From: Mycobacterium kiyosense
Lineage (GTDB): Bacteria; Actinomycetota; Actinomycetes; Mycobacteriales; Mycobacteriaceae
Reading direction: 5' to 3'
Length of the DNA stretch: 64,000 bases
NCBI GenBank assembly: GCA_021654635.1
Contig: AP025179.1
Coordinates: 3,472,001 to 3,536,000, forward strand
Part shown: positions 52,186 through 61,398 of the stretch, piece by piece
Position numbering within the stretch: position 1 is the first letter of the stretch
Layout of the letters: the number at the start of each line of letters is the position of its first letter
Made by a program: the position numbers and the translations under genes
The notes under the pieces: model-generated
Told to the model about the DNA's origin: nothing
Seen by the model: only the letters and a program-made list of their open reading frames with translations
Databases searched by the model: none

Positions 52186-53214
52186 TCATCCACTTTGATC
52201 GGCTCGGTGAGCTTTTTGACCGTTCAGGATCTCTCGACAGGAAAGCTGGCCTTTACGAAGAGGAATGGCTAGGTAAAAATCGTCGTTGAAGGTAGCGCTG
52301 TGGAATTCGTAGCCCGGCTCTAGGTCACGCTTGGCGTAAGCACCGCGGACCAATGCATCCAGGTACTGGATCTCCTCTTTCGGAAGCACCCGGCGGCGGT
52401 CTGATGAACCACCGCACATCTCTTCGGCTTTCCGGAAAGCCTTGAACCATGTGTCGATTTGCTCGGGAAGTGAGCAATAGGACGAGACGGGTACGTCGTC
52501 GTAGTCGATGTCGACGTGTCGCTCCCAGGTCCGCGCCCCCTTCGCGTAAGAAATCAGCATGCTTGAGTGCCAGTCGTGATACTCATGGGTCGACAGACCG
52601 ATTACATGGTCGTCGTATCGCGAACGTAGATAGTCGATTTGGTTGAGTTCGAGCTGGTAGTCCTCGGAAGGGTAGAGACTCACACAGTGGTTGATCGCCA
52701 GTGGAATGGCGCGATGCTCAAAGAACGTCACGACATCGTCAAGCGACTTCTCATTCGCACCGCCGGACGAGATAATCGTCGGGCGCCGCGTGGAGGCGAT
52801 CTTCTCTAGCAAAGGCCAGTCGTTGCAATCGGAACTCGCCACTTTGATGATCGGAAAGTCGAGTTCAACGCACAGATCGACGGACGTTTCGTCGAACGGA
52901 GTGGCCATCGGAATGCAGCCGACGCGCCTGGTCTCTTCGGCCAGCACTTTGAAGTTCGCCTTGGACAGTCGGGTCGCCTCAGTCTTGCTGATGTAGCGAA
53001 TCTCCTTATTGCCCTTGAAGTCGTCATGGATAAAGTTCTCGACGTCGCGGAACTGGAATTTGATCGCGGCCTTGACCGAGTTGTAGCGGACCACCCGACC
53101 GTAGTCGCTCACAATCTTCTTGCCACGCTCCAAGTCGCCCCAGTGATTGTTGGCCGCCTCCAGTACAAAGAGGTTCTCAAAAATTTCACGGTCTCGCTGG
53201 CTTGGCTTGTTCAT
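52186..53214 (-). CDS. NeuB-family PEP-dependent sugar-acid synthase
   Basis: 342-residue protein with the sialic acid synthase layout. TIM-barrel motifs: EAANNHWG (19-26), IKFQF (52-56), MATPFDETSVD, IIKVASSDCNDWPLLEKIA, IISSGGA, INHCVSLYPS and ERHVDID. A C-terminal SAF/antifreeze-like domain (GAYAKRDLEPGYEF, LRKGQLSCREIL) caps the active site. The family condenses PEP with an aldose to give a 2-keto-3-deoxy acid. There is no CMP-sialate synthetase or UDP-GlcNAc 2-epimerase in the window, so a nonulosonic acid end product is not indicated. It follows the TPP-enzyme gene by about 100 bp in the same operon. Confidence 0.88.
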   Translation of the reverse strand: MNKPSQRDREIFENLFVLEAANNHWGDLERGKKIVSDYGRVVRYNSVKAAIKFQFRDVENFIHDDFKGNKEIRYISKTEATRLSKANFKVLAEETRRVGCIPMATPFDETSVDLCVELDFPIIKVASSDCNDWPLLEKIASTRRPTIISSGGANEKSLDDVVTFFEHRAIPLAINHCVSLYPSEDYQLELNQIDYLRSRYDDHVIGLSTHEYHDWHSSMLISYAKGARTWERHVDIDYDDVPVSSYCSLPEQIDTWFKAFRKAEEMCGGSSDRRRVLPKEEIQYLDALVRGAYAKRDLEPGYEFHSATFNDDFYLAIPLRKGQLSCREILNGQKAHRADQSG

Positions 53215-53316
53215 ACGATCGTGCCTCCCTCGTCACGTCGACGCCTTAACGCGCTCCATTCTGCGACATGCGTACCAATTTCGTGGCGTAACGGCGTTAT
53301 TAGCTGGATCATGTGC

Positions 53317-55152
53317 TCAGGCTTGGGGTACTGCCGACTTGAGGTGGACGAGAACGCGTTCCTCCACCGCGGTTGGCAGCGGCGGACTCATCCGGTGCAA
53401 CGGGTTGGACTTCATCGAACCGTCTGGCTGCACCGCCGAGCTGATTTTCGGGTAGTAGGTCTGCTCGGGGTCTACTGGGACCTCGATCAGTGCAGGACCG
53501 TCTGCTTGAAGCAGCTCAGTCACACCGGAAGCATCGAACAACGAACGCAAGTCACCACCGTCCGTGCCGGCTTTGACTTCGATTCGTGCATACGGAATGC
53601 CGTACGCCTTGGCCAAATCCTGCCAGTTCGGCAGGCCCAGGCCAGTCGTGGCATCGCAGCCGATCCAGGCTCCGTTGAAGTAGTTGCGCTGCGTCATCCG
53701 GATCGACGCGTAGCCGTTATTCACCATCAAGAAAACCTTGAGCTTTACTCCAGTGACCGCGAGCGTGCCGAGTTCTTGCAGATTCTGCGCGAACCCGCCG
53801 TCTCCCTCGTTGAGCAGAACTTGCCGACCGGGGTTAGCCAGCGCAGCGCCGATGGCGCCGGAGAGCCCATAGCCCATGCTCGCCAACGACTTGTCGCCGA
53901 CGACCTTCTGGTCAGCCCGCAGCTGGAGGGCCTGCATAGCTACGACCTCCGCGTTGCCGCTGCTACACGGCAGGACGACCGCGTCTGGTTCGGCGATGTC
54001 ACACAGCTGCATCGCGAACTCATACGGTTTGACAAAGCCGGGAGAGGTAACGTTTTGCGGGTCGTTGAGGGGCAACTCGGCCCGTACAGAAGCGATGAAC
54101 TCCCGCCACGTTTCCCACCGCGCCGGATCGCCGAGATCGGCGGCGTACAGAGCGGCCAGGAATCGGTTGGCTTCCCCACACAGTGGCAAATCGACGCGTG
54201 GGTGTCCTTTTTCCAACTCCGCGGCGTCGATATCGACCTGGACGACGCGCCCTACCGGCACGAACTCCTCCCAGGCAAAGCCGGTTTGCTGCAAACCCAA
54301 CCGGGTGCCGATTGCGACCACCAGGTCTGACTGCTGAATAAGGATGTTGGCCGCCCGGGGTCCAGCGCCGTTGGGGCGCCCCGCGTAAAGCGGGTGCTCG
54401 GTCGGAACCCGGTCGATGCCGTTCCAGGTCGTCATGAGGGGGATGCCGGCTGCTGCGGTCCGCTCCCCCAGCGCTCGAACGGCGCGACGGCTCACCCCAC
54501 CACCGATGAGGATGATTGGGCGCTCCGACTCGCGCATCCACGCGGCAACCCGTTCGACCTCGGCCGCGGGCACGTCATCCAGAGCGGCCGCCTCGGGGAC
54601 CGCCGGGCTCTCCGGCGCCGGGATCGTGGGTGCCGCCTGGGCATCGAGGCAGACCTCGAGAAATACCGGTCCCTGCCGTGGCGTGCGACCATCGAGGACT
54701 GCGTCTAGGACGATGTCGCGTTCGACCGGTCGTTCAATGCGTAACGCCCGCTTGGTAATACTGCTCACCAGCTCGACGCCGTCGATCTCCTGGATGCCAC
54801 GCTGACGTACCGAACCGCGGCTCAGATCGCTGCTCTTGACCTGTCCGCCGATGACCAACAATTCACGGCTTTCCTGCCAAGCTCCGGCAATGCCCGTTAG
54901 CGCATTCGTAATGCCGGGCCCGGCGGTGACCAGGGCCATCGCACGACCGGCACCGTCATCGCGTGAAGCATTGAAGTGTTCCACCGCGATCGCGGCACCT
55001 ACCTCGTGAACAAAGGGCACACACACCATCCGGGTTCGGACTGAATCGAGAAGGTGCATGATGTTGCCGCCGGCGACGAAGAAGCAATGGGTGTAACCGG
55101 CGCCGACCAACCAGTCGATCAGCTGGTCACCGTATTTAGTTGGCGCTGTCAT
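53317..55152 (-). CDS. thiamine-diphosphate-dependent enzyme, acetolactate-synthase/YerE-like
   Basis: 611-residue ThDP enzyme. Catalytic Glu is E50 in PFVHEVGAA; the ThDP-Mg motif is GDGGFAQNLQELGTLAVTG, with NNGYASI closing it about 30 residues on. The central domain (IILIGGGVSRRAVRALGERT) is the FAD/regulatory fold of the acetohydroxyacid synthase group. In a cluster with CDP-3,6-dideoxy sugar genes the best precedent is YerE, which adds a decarboxylated acyl unit to C4 of CDP-4-keto-3,6-dideoxyglucose to make branched yersiniose. Its ATG overlaps the gtrB-like stop and it is followed by the NeuB-like gene, suggesting use of a NeuB-type keto acid as donor. Confidence 0.88.
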   Translation of the reverse strand: MTAPTKYGDQLIDWLVGAGYTHCFFVAGGNIMHLLDSVRTRMVCVPFVHEVGAAIAVEHFNASRDDGAGRAMALVTAGPGITNALTGIAGAWQESRELLVIGGQVKSSDLSRGSVRQRGIQEIDGVELVSSITKRALRIERPVERDIVLDAVLDGRTPRQGPVFLEVCLDAQAAPTIPAPESPAVPEAAALDDVPAAEVERVAAWMRESERPIILIGGGVSRRAVRALGERTAAAGIPLMTTWNGIDRVPTEHPLYAGRPNGAGPRAANILIQQSDLVVAIGTRLGLQQTGFAWEEFVPVGRVVQVDIDAAELEKGHPRVDLPLCGEANRFLAALYAADLGDPARWETWREFIASVRAELPLNDPQNVTSPGFVKPYEFAMQLCDIAEPDAVVLPCSSGNAEVVAMQALQLRADQKVVGDKSLASMGYGLSGAIGAALANPGRQVLLNEGDGGFAQNLQELGTLAVTGVKLKVFLMVNNGYASIRMTQRNYFNGAWIGCDATTGLGLPNWQDLAKAYGIPYARIEVKAGTDGGDLRSLFDASGVTELLQADGPALIEVPVDPEQTYYPKISSAVQPDGSMKSNPLHRMSPPLPTAVEERVLVHLKSAVPQA

Positions 55153-56099
55153 AACCCGACTTTCCTGGTCACAACGAAATTGGGGCGTTGTTTGACTTCC
55201 TCGTAAATGAGCGCCAAGTATTCGCCGACGACCCCGAGGAGCAATGTGACAACACCGAAACCGATCAGCATGATGCAGATCAAAGAGCCGTACCCGGGAA
55301 ATGGCACCCCCATTAGGAAGAAGCGCACAGCGAGCAGAACCACGGAGACGGCTGCGAGACCACTCAAGGCAAAGCCGGTGAGCGTGATAAGCCGCAGCGG
55401 CATGTAGGAATGGGCAAGGATACCCTTGCCTGCCAGGTCGATTACGCCAAACGTGTAAGCCTTGGATTCCCCTGCGAAACGAGGTGCCCGCTTCATCGGC
55501 AGGCCGATCGATTTGAAACCGACCCAGGAGAACAGGCCCCGAACGAACCTATTGCGTTCATCCATCGCGCGCACCGCCTCGTAAACTTTGCGGTCCACCA
55601 AACGAAAGTCGCTAGCGTTCTTGGTGATCCGATCGTCGGTGAGGTAACCGGCGAGCCAGTAGAACAATTGTGAGTTCATCCTGCGGATGGGACCGACGCC
55701 ACCCCGTTCGGTGACAACTCCGTAAACGTTTTCGTATCCCTGTTCCCACGCGCGAATCATGTCGTGGATGAACTCGGGCGGGTCCTGCAGGTCGGCGGTC
55801 ATTAGTACGACGGCATCGGCATCCACCACGTTGAGACCGGCGGTCAGCCCGCCATCCATCCGGAAGTTGCGGGCCAGTTGCAAGATCTTGAAACGCGGGT
55901 CCGCCTCATGAATTGCAAGCAGTTTGTCCATCGTGTCATCGGTCGAACCGTTCTCGATGATGATCGCCTCGAAGTCGTATTCCGGCTCGGAGTCGAACAC
56001 CTTTGCGAGCTGCCGGGCTAATTCTTCGACGCACTCACTTTCATTGAAAGCGGGCGAGATCACTGCGATTTTCTTCTTCACTGCCGCACCTAACTCCAC
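55149..56099 (-). CDS. GtrB/DPM1-like polyprenyl-phosphate glycosyltransferase
   Basis: 316-residue membrane GT2 protein. The catalytic domain shows VISPAFNESECVEELARQL, IIIENGSTDDTMD and MTADLQDPPEFI. Two C-terminal membrane helices (GFALSGLAAVSVVLLAVRFF and LICIMLIGFGVVTLLLGVVG) are followed by EEVKQRPNFVV, the typical GtrB tail. It would transfer a sugar from a nucleotide donor onto polyprenyl phosphate for use outside the cytoplasm. It overlaps both neighbours in the reverse operon, and gtrA is in the divergent operon. Confidence 0.9.
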   Translation of the reverse strand: MELGAAVKKKIAVISPAFNESECVEELARQLAKVFDSEPEYDFEAIIIENGSTDDTMDKLLAIHEADPRFKILQLARNFRMDGGLTAGLNVVDADAVVLMTADLQDPPEFIHDMIRAWEQGYENVYGVVTERGGVGPIRRMNSQLFYWLAGYLTDDRITKNASDFRLVDRKVYEAVRAMDERNRFVRGLFSWVGFKSIGLPMKRAPRFAGESKAYTFGVIDLAGKGILAHSYMPLRLITLTGFALSGLAAVSVVLLAVRFFLMGVPFPGYGSLICIMLIGFGVVTLLLGVVGEYLALIYEEVKQRPNFVVTRKVGL

Positions 56100-56866
56100 A
56101 CTTTCCAGGGTGGGTTACCACCGCTCCAGAGGTTGTTCAGTAATTGCGATTCCCGGAAAGTATCCATCGGCTGCCAGAATCCGTGGTGCGGGAATGCGGC
56201 GATTTGACGATCCTCGGCAAGCCGCAGCAAGGGCTTATCCTCGAGGACCGTTTCGTCGCCTTCTAGATAATCGAACACTCCCGGCTCAAAAATGAAGTAG
56301 CCGATGTTGATCCAGTCCTCGGTTTTGGGCTTCTCTCGAAATTTGGCAACGGCTCCGTCTTGTTCGAGGTCAATGACTCCGAACCGGCTCATCGGCTGGG
56401 TCGCTGTCACGGTCGCGATCTTGCCGTGCGCGCGGTGAAACTCGATCAGCGCGGGAATGTCCACGTCCGCGATCCCGTCGCCGTAGGTGCACAGAAAGGT
56501 CTCGTCGCCCACGTACTTCCGAATGCGCTTGATCCGACCTCCGGTCATCGTGTCCAGACCTGTATCGGCAACCGTCACCTGCCAATTGAATTCATCGTGA
56601 GACCCGTGGTACTTGATGCTGGACTGGTCGCCAAGTGTGATGGTGAAGTCCAGGTTGGACACCCCATAGTTGGAGAAGTAGCCCTTGATGTATTCGCTCT
56701 TGTAACCCGTGCACACCACGAACTCCGAAATGCCGTGGTGGCCAAGGATTTTCATGATGTGCCAAAGCACAGGGCGACCGCCCACCTCCACCATCGGCTT
56801 CGGGCGGAACTCGGTCTCCTCACGCATACGGGTGCCGAGGCCGCCCGCGAGGAGCACGGCTTTCAT
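56090..56866 (-). CDS. rfbF: glucose-1-phosphate cytidylyltransferase
   Basis: 258-residue nucleotidyltransferase that makes CDP-glucose from glucose-1-phosphate and CTP, the first step of CDP-dideoxyhexoses. The start MKAVLLAGGLGTRMREET and EFRPKPMVEVGGRPVLWHIM are the RfbF signature; TYGDGIADVD and WINIGYFIFEPGVFDYL are also diagnostic. ATG at 56866 matches the family N-terminus; an ATG two codons upstream (56872) is possible. It is the first gene of the reverse operon and diverges from rfbH. Confidence 0.94.
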   Translation of the reverse strand: MKAVLLAGGLGTRMREETEFRPKPMVEVGGRPVLWHIMKILGHHGISEFVVCTGYKSEYIKGYFSNYGVSNLDFTITLGDQSSIKYHGSHDEFNWQVTVADTGLDTMTGGRIKRIRKYVGDETFLCTYGDGIADVDIPALIEFHRAHGKIATVTATQPMSRFGVIDLEQDGAVAKFREKPKTEDWINIGYFIFEPGVFDYLEGDETVLEDKPLLRLAEDRQIAAFPHHGFWQPMDTFRESQLLNNLWSGGNPPWKVWS

Positions 56867-56872
56867 TACCAT

Positions 56873-57019
56873 TGTTCCAATCTCAAGTAGTTTGTCCCCC
56901 AAGCGCGGTTTCGCTGACGTGGCGTCGCGCAGATGACACACTAGCAACGCAGCGACGCGGCCGGAGGGGTTTTGAGGCCGCCGCATAATGTTCCACATAC
57001 ACAGCTTTGAGGAGATGTC
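56873..57019. promoter_or_regulatory. divergent control region of the rfbF and rfbH operons
   Basis: About 145 bp with no gene lies between the two operons of the dideoxysugar cassette. It must contain both promoters. A gaggag site at 57009-57014 sits next to the proposed rfbH start. No operator or palindrome was identified by eye. Confidence 0.5.
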
Positions 57020-58387
57020 ATTTCAAGACTCGATACCGATGAGTTTGGGGAGGGCGGGCTCGAGCAGGATCGCGAGGACATCCTCGCGGCGGTTCGCGGA
57101 TACGCCAAGCGCAAGCTCGTGACATCGGAATTCGTCGCTGGCGAGACGCCCGTCCCAGTCTCAGGCAAGGTCCTGGATCCGGAGGATTTCGCCGCACTCG
57201 TCGACGCATCTCTGGACGGCTGGCTGACCGCCGGCCGGTTCCATCCGCTGTTCGAGCGCGCTCTGTACCGCTACGTGGGAGCCCGCGGCGCCGTTTTCGT
57301 CAACAGCGGGTCCAGCGCCAACCTGTGTGCTCTCAGCGCCCTGACCAGCCCCAAGCTCGCCGGCAACAAAAAGCGTTTCGGCAAGGGGCCACTTCAGCCC
57401 GGCGACGAAGTGCTCACCGTGGCCGCCGGCTTCCCCACGACCGTCAACCCGATCATCCAAAACGGCATGCGGCCGGTGGTGGTCGACATCGAGTTGGGCA
57501 CCTACGACGCCATCCCGGAGCGGCTGCGTGAGGCCGTCGGGCCCAAGACACGGGCCATCATGATGGCACACACCCTGGGCAATCCGTTCGACCTCGACAC
57601 CGTGCGGGAGCTGTGCGACAAGCACGGCCTGTGGCTGATCGAGGACTCCTGCGACGCACTCGGATCGACCTACGACGGCCAACGCACCGGCAGTTTCGGC
57701 GACACCGCGACCGTCAGCTTCTACCCCGCCCACCACATCACCACCGGTGAAGGTGGCGCCGTATTCGTCAAGTCGGCACTGGTACGCAAGCAGGTCGAGT
57801 CGTTCCGCGACTGGGGCCGGGACTGCTACTGCGCCCCCGGGAACGACAACACGTGTGAGAAGCGGTTCGAATGGCAACTCGGCGACCTGCCGAAGGGCTA
57901 TGACCACAAGTACATCTACAGCCACATCGGTTACAACCTGAAAGCGACCGACATGCAGGCCGCTCTGGGGCTGTCGCAGCTGGCCAAGATCGACGGGTTC
58001 GTCCAGGCACGAAAAGAGAACTTCGACTACCTGACCTCGAAGTTGACCGGCACCGAGGGACTGATCCTGCCGGTCGCCACCCCCAAGTCGGAACCCTCCT
58101 GGTTCGGCTACCCGATCACTCTGGATCCCGAGCACCCCGTGGAGCGCACCAAGTTCATGCGCTTCCTCGACGAACGCAAGATCGGCTTCCGGCAGCTGTT
58201 CGCCGGCAACCTCGTCAAGCAGCCGGCCTATCGCAACGTCGACTTCCGGTTCGTCGGAGACCTGACCAACACCGACATCGTCATGAACCGCACGTTCTGG
58301 GTCGGCACCTATCCCGGTCTGACCACACCGATGCTGGACTTCGTCGCGGACTCGATCCGCGAGTACATGGCCGAAGCCGCGCGATAA
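57020..58387 (+). CDS. rfbH: CDP-6-deoxyglucose-3-dehydratase (E1)
   Basis: PLP/PMP and [2Fe-2S] enzyme removing the 3-hydroxyl of CDP-4-keto-6-deoxyglucose. His replaces the PLP-binding Lys ([14 protein letters not shown]), which separates it from WecE-type aminotransferases. The iron-sulfur cysteines have exactly the E1 spacing C-X57-C-X-C-X7-C (EDSCDALG, then [12 protein letters not shown]). Family N-terminal sequence [16 protein letters not shown] extends before the GTG at 57119, so the true start is upstream; an in-frame ATT at 57020, five bases after gaggag, is the best candidate. An ATG at 57015 lies in another frame. The partner reductase (E3) is not in the window. Confidence 0.9.
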   Translation: MSRLDTDEFGEGGLEQDREDILAAVRGYAKRKLVTSEFVAGETPVPVSGKVLDPEDFAALVDASLDGWLTAGRFHPLFERALYRYVGARGAVFVNSGSSANLCALSALTSPKLAGNKKRFGKGPLQPGDEVLTVAAGFPTTVNPIIQNGMRPVVVDIELGTYDAIPERLREAVGPKTRAIMMAHTLGNPFDLDTVRELCDKHGLWLIEDSCDALGSTYDGQRTGSFGDTATVSFYPAHHITTGEGGAVFVKSALVRKQVESFRDWGRDCYCAPGNDNTCEKRFEWQLGDLPKGYDHKYIYSHIGYNLKATDMQAALGLSQLAKIDGFVQARKENFDYLTSKLTGTEGLILPVATPKSEPSWFGYPITLDPEHPVERTKFMRFLDERKIGFRQLFAGNLVKQPAYRNVDFRFVGDLTNTDIVMNRTFWVGTYPGLTTPMLDFVADSIREYMAEAAR

Positions 58388-58389
58388 CC

Positions 58390-59407
58390 GTGCATTACCT
58401 CATCACCGGGCACACCGGGTTCAAGGGGCCGTGGCTGGTGCTACTGCTGCTGAGCCGCGGCCACCAGGTGTCCGGTCTGGCCCTGAATCCCGATGACGGC
58501 AGCCTGTTCCAACGGGCCGGGCTGACCGAACACCTGGTGAGCGACTTCCGGGTGGACATCCGCGACGCAGAAGCCACCGCCGCGGCGGTCAAGGCGGCCG
58601 CCCCCGACGTCGTGGTGCATATGGCCGCCCAGTCGCTGGTCCGCGAGTCGTATCGCAACCCGCGGTACACCTACGAGACCAACGCGATCGGGACCCTCAA
58701 CGTGCTGGAAGCGGTCGGCGCCACCCCCCTCGGTGCGCGCACACGTGGTCATTACGACCGACAAGGTCTACCGCAACGTCGATCAGGAGGCCGGATACGT
58801 CGAAACCGACCCCCTCGGCGGTGATGATCCCTACAGCGCTTCCAAGGCGATGGCTGATCTGTTGGCCCAGTCCTGGATTCGCAGCTTTCCAGGTGTGCCC
58901 ACCGCAATTGCGCGGGGCGGCAACGTCATTGGCGGTGGCGACGTCAGTCACGATCGGCTGCTACCAGATCTGGTGGCCGCCTATGCCGATGGCAGGGCGC
59001 CCCAATTGCGGTTTCCGCGCGCGGTGCGACCGTGGCAGCACGTACTGGATTGCCTTAACGGGTATCTCGTCCTTGCCGACGCGCTGCTAACTGGTTCCGG
59101 TTTGGGTCAGTGGAACTTCGGGCCGGGCCGCGACAGTTTCGTTCAGGTCGGCGAGGTCGCGACGCTGGCCGCCGAATTATGGGGCGGCGGTGCTCATTGG
59201 CAACCGCAGCCTGGCGACCACCCCCACGAGGCGAACCTGCTGGCCCTCGACGCCGGCAAGGCGGAACGTGAACTGGGCTGGCGCAATCGGCTCGGCTTTC
59301 GGGATGCCGTCACGTGGACAATCGACTGGGCTCGGCGCGTGCACGAAGGCGCCGACCCGCTGGCGGTGACTCAAGAACAGATCGCCGCGTTCGAGAGCCT
59401 CGGATGA
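58390..59407 (+). pseudogene. rfbG: CDP-glucose 4,6-dehydratase, one frameshift
   Basis: Extended SDR giving CDP-4-keto-6-deoxyglucose. N-terminal LITGHTGFKGPWLVLLL is the RfbG signature and HMAAQSLVRESYRNP follows; the catalytic Tyr-Lys is YSASKAMAD and AIARGGNVIGGGD is conserved. A C6 run (58724-58729) has one base too many, so the frame breaks after EAVGATP; removing one C continues SVRAHVVITTDKVYRN to the end. As written translation ends at 58824. The pathway needs this enzyme and no other copy is in the window, so a sequencing error is likely. GTG start 2 bp after rfbH. Confidence 0.87.
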
Positions 59408-59895
59408 CCGAATTTGACCTGCCACCACAAGCTGCGCCCCCTGGGCCGCTGATCCGACTGGTTCACGATCAGCGGGTAGCGTTCCTGATGGTCGGGGTGA
59501 TCAACACCGTCGTAGGGTTCGCGATATTCATTGCCTGCTCGGTGACCGTGGGCCACCTCGTTGACCATCGATTCGGCAAGGTCGCCGGATCACTGGTGAC
59601 CGTCGGCGTCGCGCACGTACTTGCTGTGTTATCAGCTTTCGTGTTGCATCGACGGTTCGTGTTCCACGTTCGCGGACACGTTTTTCGCGACCTGGTGCGA
59701 TTCTGGAGCGTCTACCTCACCGGGCTCGCAGTGAACATTGTAGTGTTACCTCTGCTGGTCCAGATGGGCCTGAACCGCATTGCGGGACAAGGGATCATCG
59801 TCGCATCCACCACATTTCTGAGCTACTTCGGCCACCGGCACTTCTCGTTCCGGCGCAGCGGGGACGACGCTGAAGATGAGACGCCGAGCCCCTAG
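59404..59895 (+). CDS. GtrA-family membrane protein
   Basis: 163-residue protein with four membrane helices (AFLMVGVINTVVGFAIFIAC, GVAHVLAVLSAFVLHRRFVF, the LTGLAVNIVVLPLLV helix and IIVASTTFLSYFGHRHFSF). The VGVINTVVG, LHRRFVF and FLSYFGHRHFSF elements are typical of GtrA, the putative flippase for polyprenyl-phosphate-linked sugars. Its ATG is in the rfbG stop. With the GtrB-like gene in the divergent operon it forms the usual pair for moving activated sugars across the membrane. Confidence 0.9.
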   Translation: MTEFDLPPQAAPPGPLIRLVHDQRVAFLMVGVINTVVGFAIFIACSVTVGHLVDHRFGKVAGSLVTVGVAHVLAVLSAFVLHRRFVFHVRGHVFRDLVRFWSVYLTGLAVNIVVLPLLVQMGLNRIAGQGIIVASTTFLSYFGHRHFSFRRSGDDAEDETPSP

Positions 59896-61368
59896 TGCCA
59901 CCGAGGGGATAAATGTGAGGCTATCGGCCGACACGCCTCGAAAGGTCGCTATCTCGATCCGTGAGCAGCTTTCAGGCGTCCTTCAACAGTCCGAGCGCAC
60001 GCTACTAATCGGCACCATCCTTCTGATGTCAGCGGTGGCGGCGGCCACGAGCTTCGTACTCACCCAATACTTCTCCAAAGACGTAATCACATCTCTGTTC
60101 TATCTACGCGACGATTGCCGGGACGACATGGTCAAAGGCGTCGGGCGCCACTGCTTCACCGATTATGCGGATCTGGTGGCTTTGATGCAGCAGCCGGACC
60201 CCTGGCATCACTACTTCGTCTCTAGCACCGGTGTGTACTCGGCAGCAGCGCTCATGCCGTTTCGGCTTTTTGCGCTCTTAGGTAGCTGGTTGGGTGTGCC
60301 GCAACTGGTCTTGTTCGGATACCTGATCGCTCTGACCATGGCGGTCCTTACTCCTCCCGCCTTCTGGGCCGCTCGGGGCGCACGTGGTCTGGAAAGGCTC
60401 GTGATTTTCGTGGCTTGCGGCGCGGCCGCCATTCCGGCATTGGTCGATGTCGATCGAGGTAACTCGACCGGGTTTGTAGTGCCGATCATGCTGGTGTTTT
60501 TGATTGCATTGTGCAGACAACGGTGGGGGGGTGGTCGCAGTGATGGTGATCTTGGCTGCGCTGGTCAAACCACAGTTCGCCTTGTTGGGAGTTGCGTTAC
60601 TCGCGGCTCGTCAATGGAGATTGGGCGGCATCGCGGCCGTCGGGGGCATACTATCCAACCTCGCGGCGTACTTGCTGCTGACGCCGCATGACTTTCCGCG
60701 AACCATCGTGCAGACAGTCGACAATATGCGCGGTCATAATTCGGGAAACCTTAATCAGAGTTTGCTGCTCGTCTCCTATAACGTGTCCTTCGGCAGGGGA
60801 CTCCTATTGATCCCCGATGCCATCAAGAACGGGGCGGGCGACTTGCATGTTGGCTACCTCAGCGGTGCGCGCTCATTGATCGGATATGGCGTACTTGTCC
60901 TGATTGTCGGTTGCTTGTTCGCCCTCGGAAGACGCGTCCCCCCGGTGATGGTCGGAATCGCCCTGCTAGCTACCGCCTCGCTTTCCCCGCCGTTGGTTTA
61001 CCACTACTACCTCGTTTTCGTGTTACCAGTCGCAGCGCTGCTGATACGCGACCCGGACGGCCCTCCGGGATCGGGAATCTTTGACCGACTCGCAACAATT
61101 GAGGACGGTCGTCGCGCAGTCGGGATCTGCGTCAGTCTCGCCGCCGCACTTAGCATCGCCCAGACACCACTGCCTTTCTCGCCAATCATCAGCGCATGGA
61201 CTGGCCGCCTGGATCTCGTGGAAACCACTGCGGCGTTGGCTCCCCCTCTTGTGGCTGCTCGCATGCGCGGCAATCGTCGTCTCTTACGCCCGTAAACCGT
61301 GGTCAAAAAGCCGTGAAGACGTCTCTATACCAGTGTCAAGTCAACCTGTTACGGCGAACGCATCCTAA
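59876..61368 (+). pseudogene. multi-pass membrane glycosyltransferase (GT-C / DUF2029-like), two frameshifts
   Basis: About 495-residue polytopic protein with at least eight helices. The first outside loop carries acidic residues (FYLRDDCRDDMVKG), as in GT-C enzymes that use polyprenyl-linked donors. KPQFALLGVALLAARQ is a GT87-like block. One extra G in a G7 run (60525-60531) and one extra C in a C5 run (61242-61246) shift the frame; repair gives a C-terminus with a helix (PLLWLLACAAIVVSYARKP) ending at 61368. As written the first part stops at 60691. It overlaps gtrA and is the natural transferase partner of the GtrA/GtrB pair. The exact start is uncertain. Confidence 0.75.
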
Positions 61369-61398
61369 AGTTAAGCTTAACGGGTGCTAGTCGGATCA

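Noticed and set aside
53317..55152. Housekeeping acetolactate synthase (IlvB)
   Set aside because: No IlvN regulatory subunit or ilvC is near, and the gene overlaps glycan genes; a sugar-branching role fits better, although the chemistry is related.
57119..58387. rfbH as a WecE-type sugar aminotransferase
   Set aside because: The PLP Lys is replaced by His and the C-X57-C-X-C-X7-C iron-sulfur motif is exact, so it is a 3-dehydratase.
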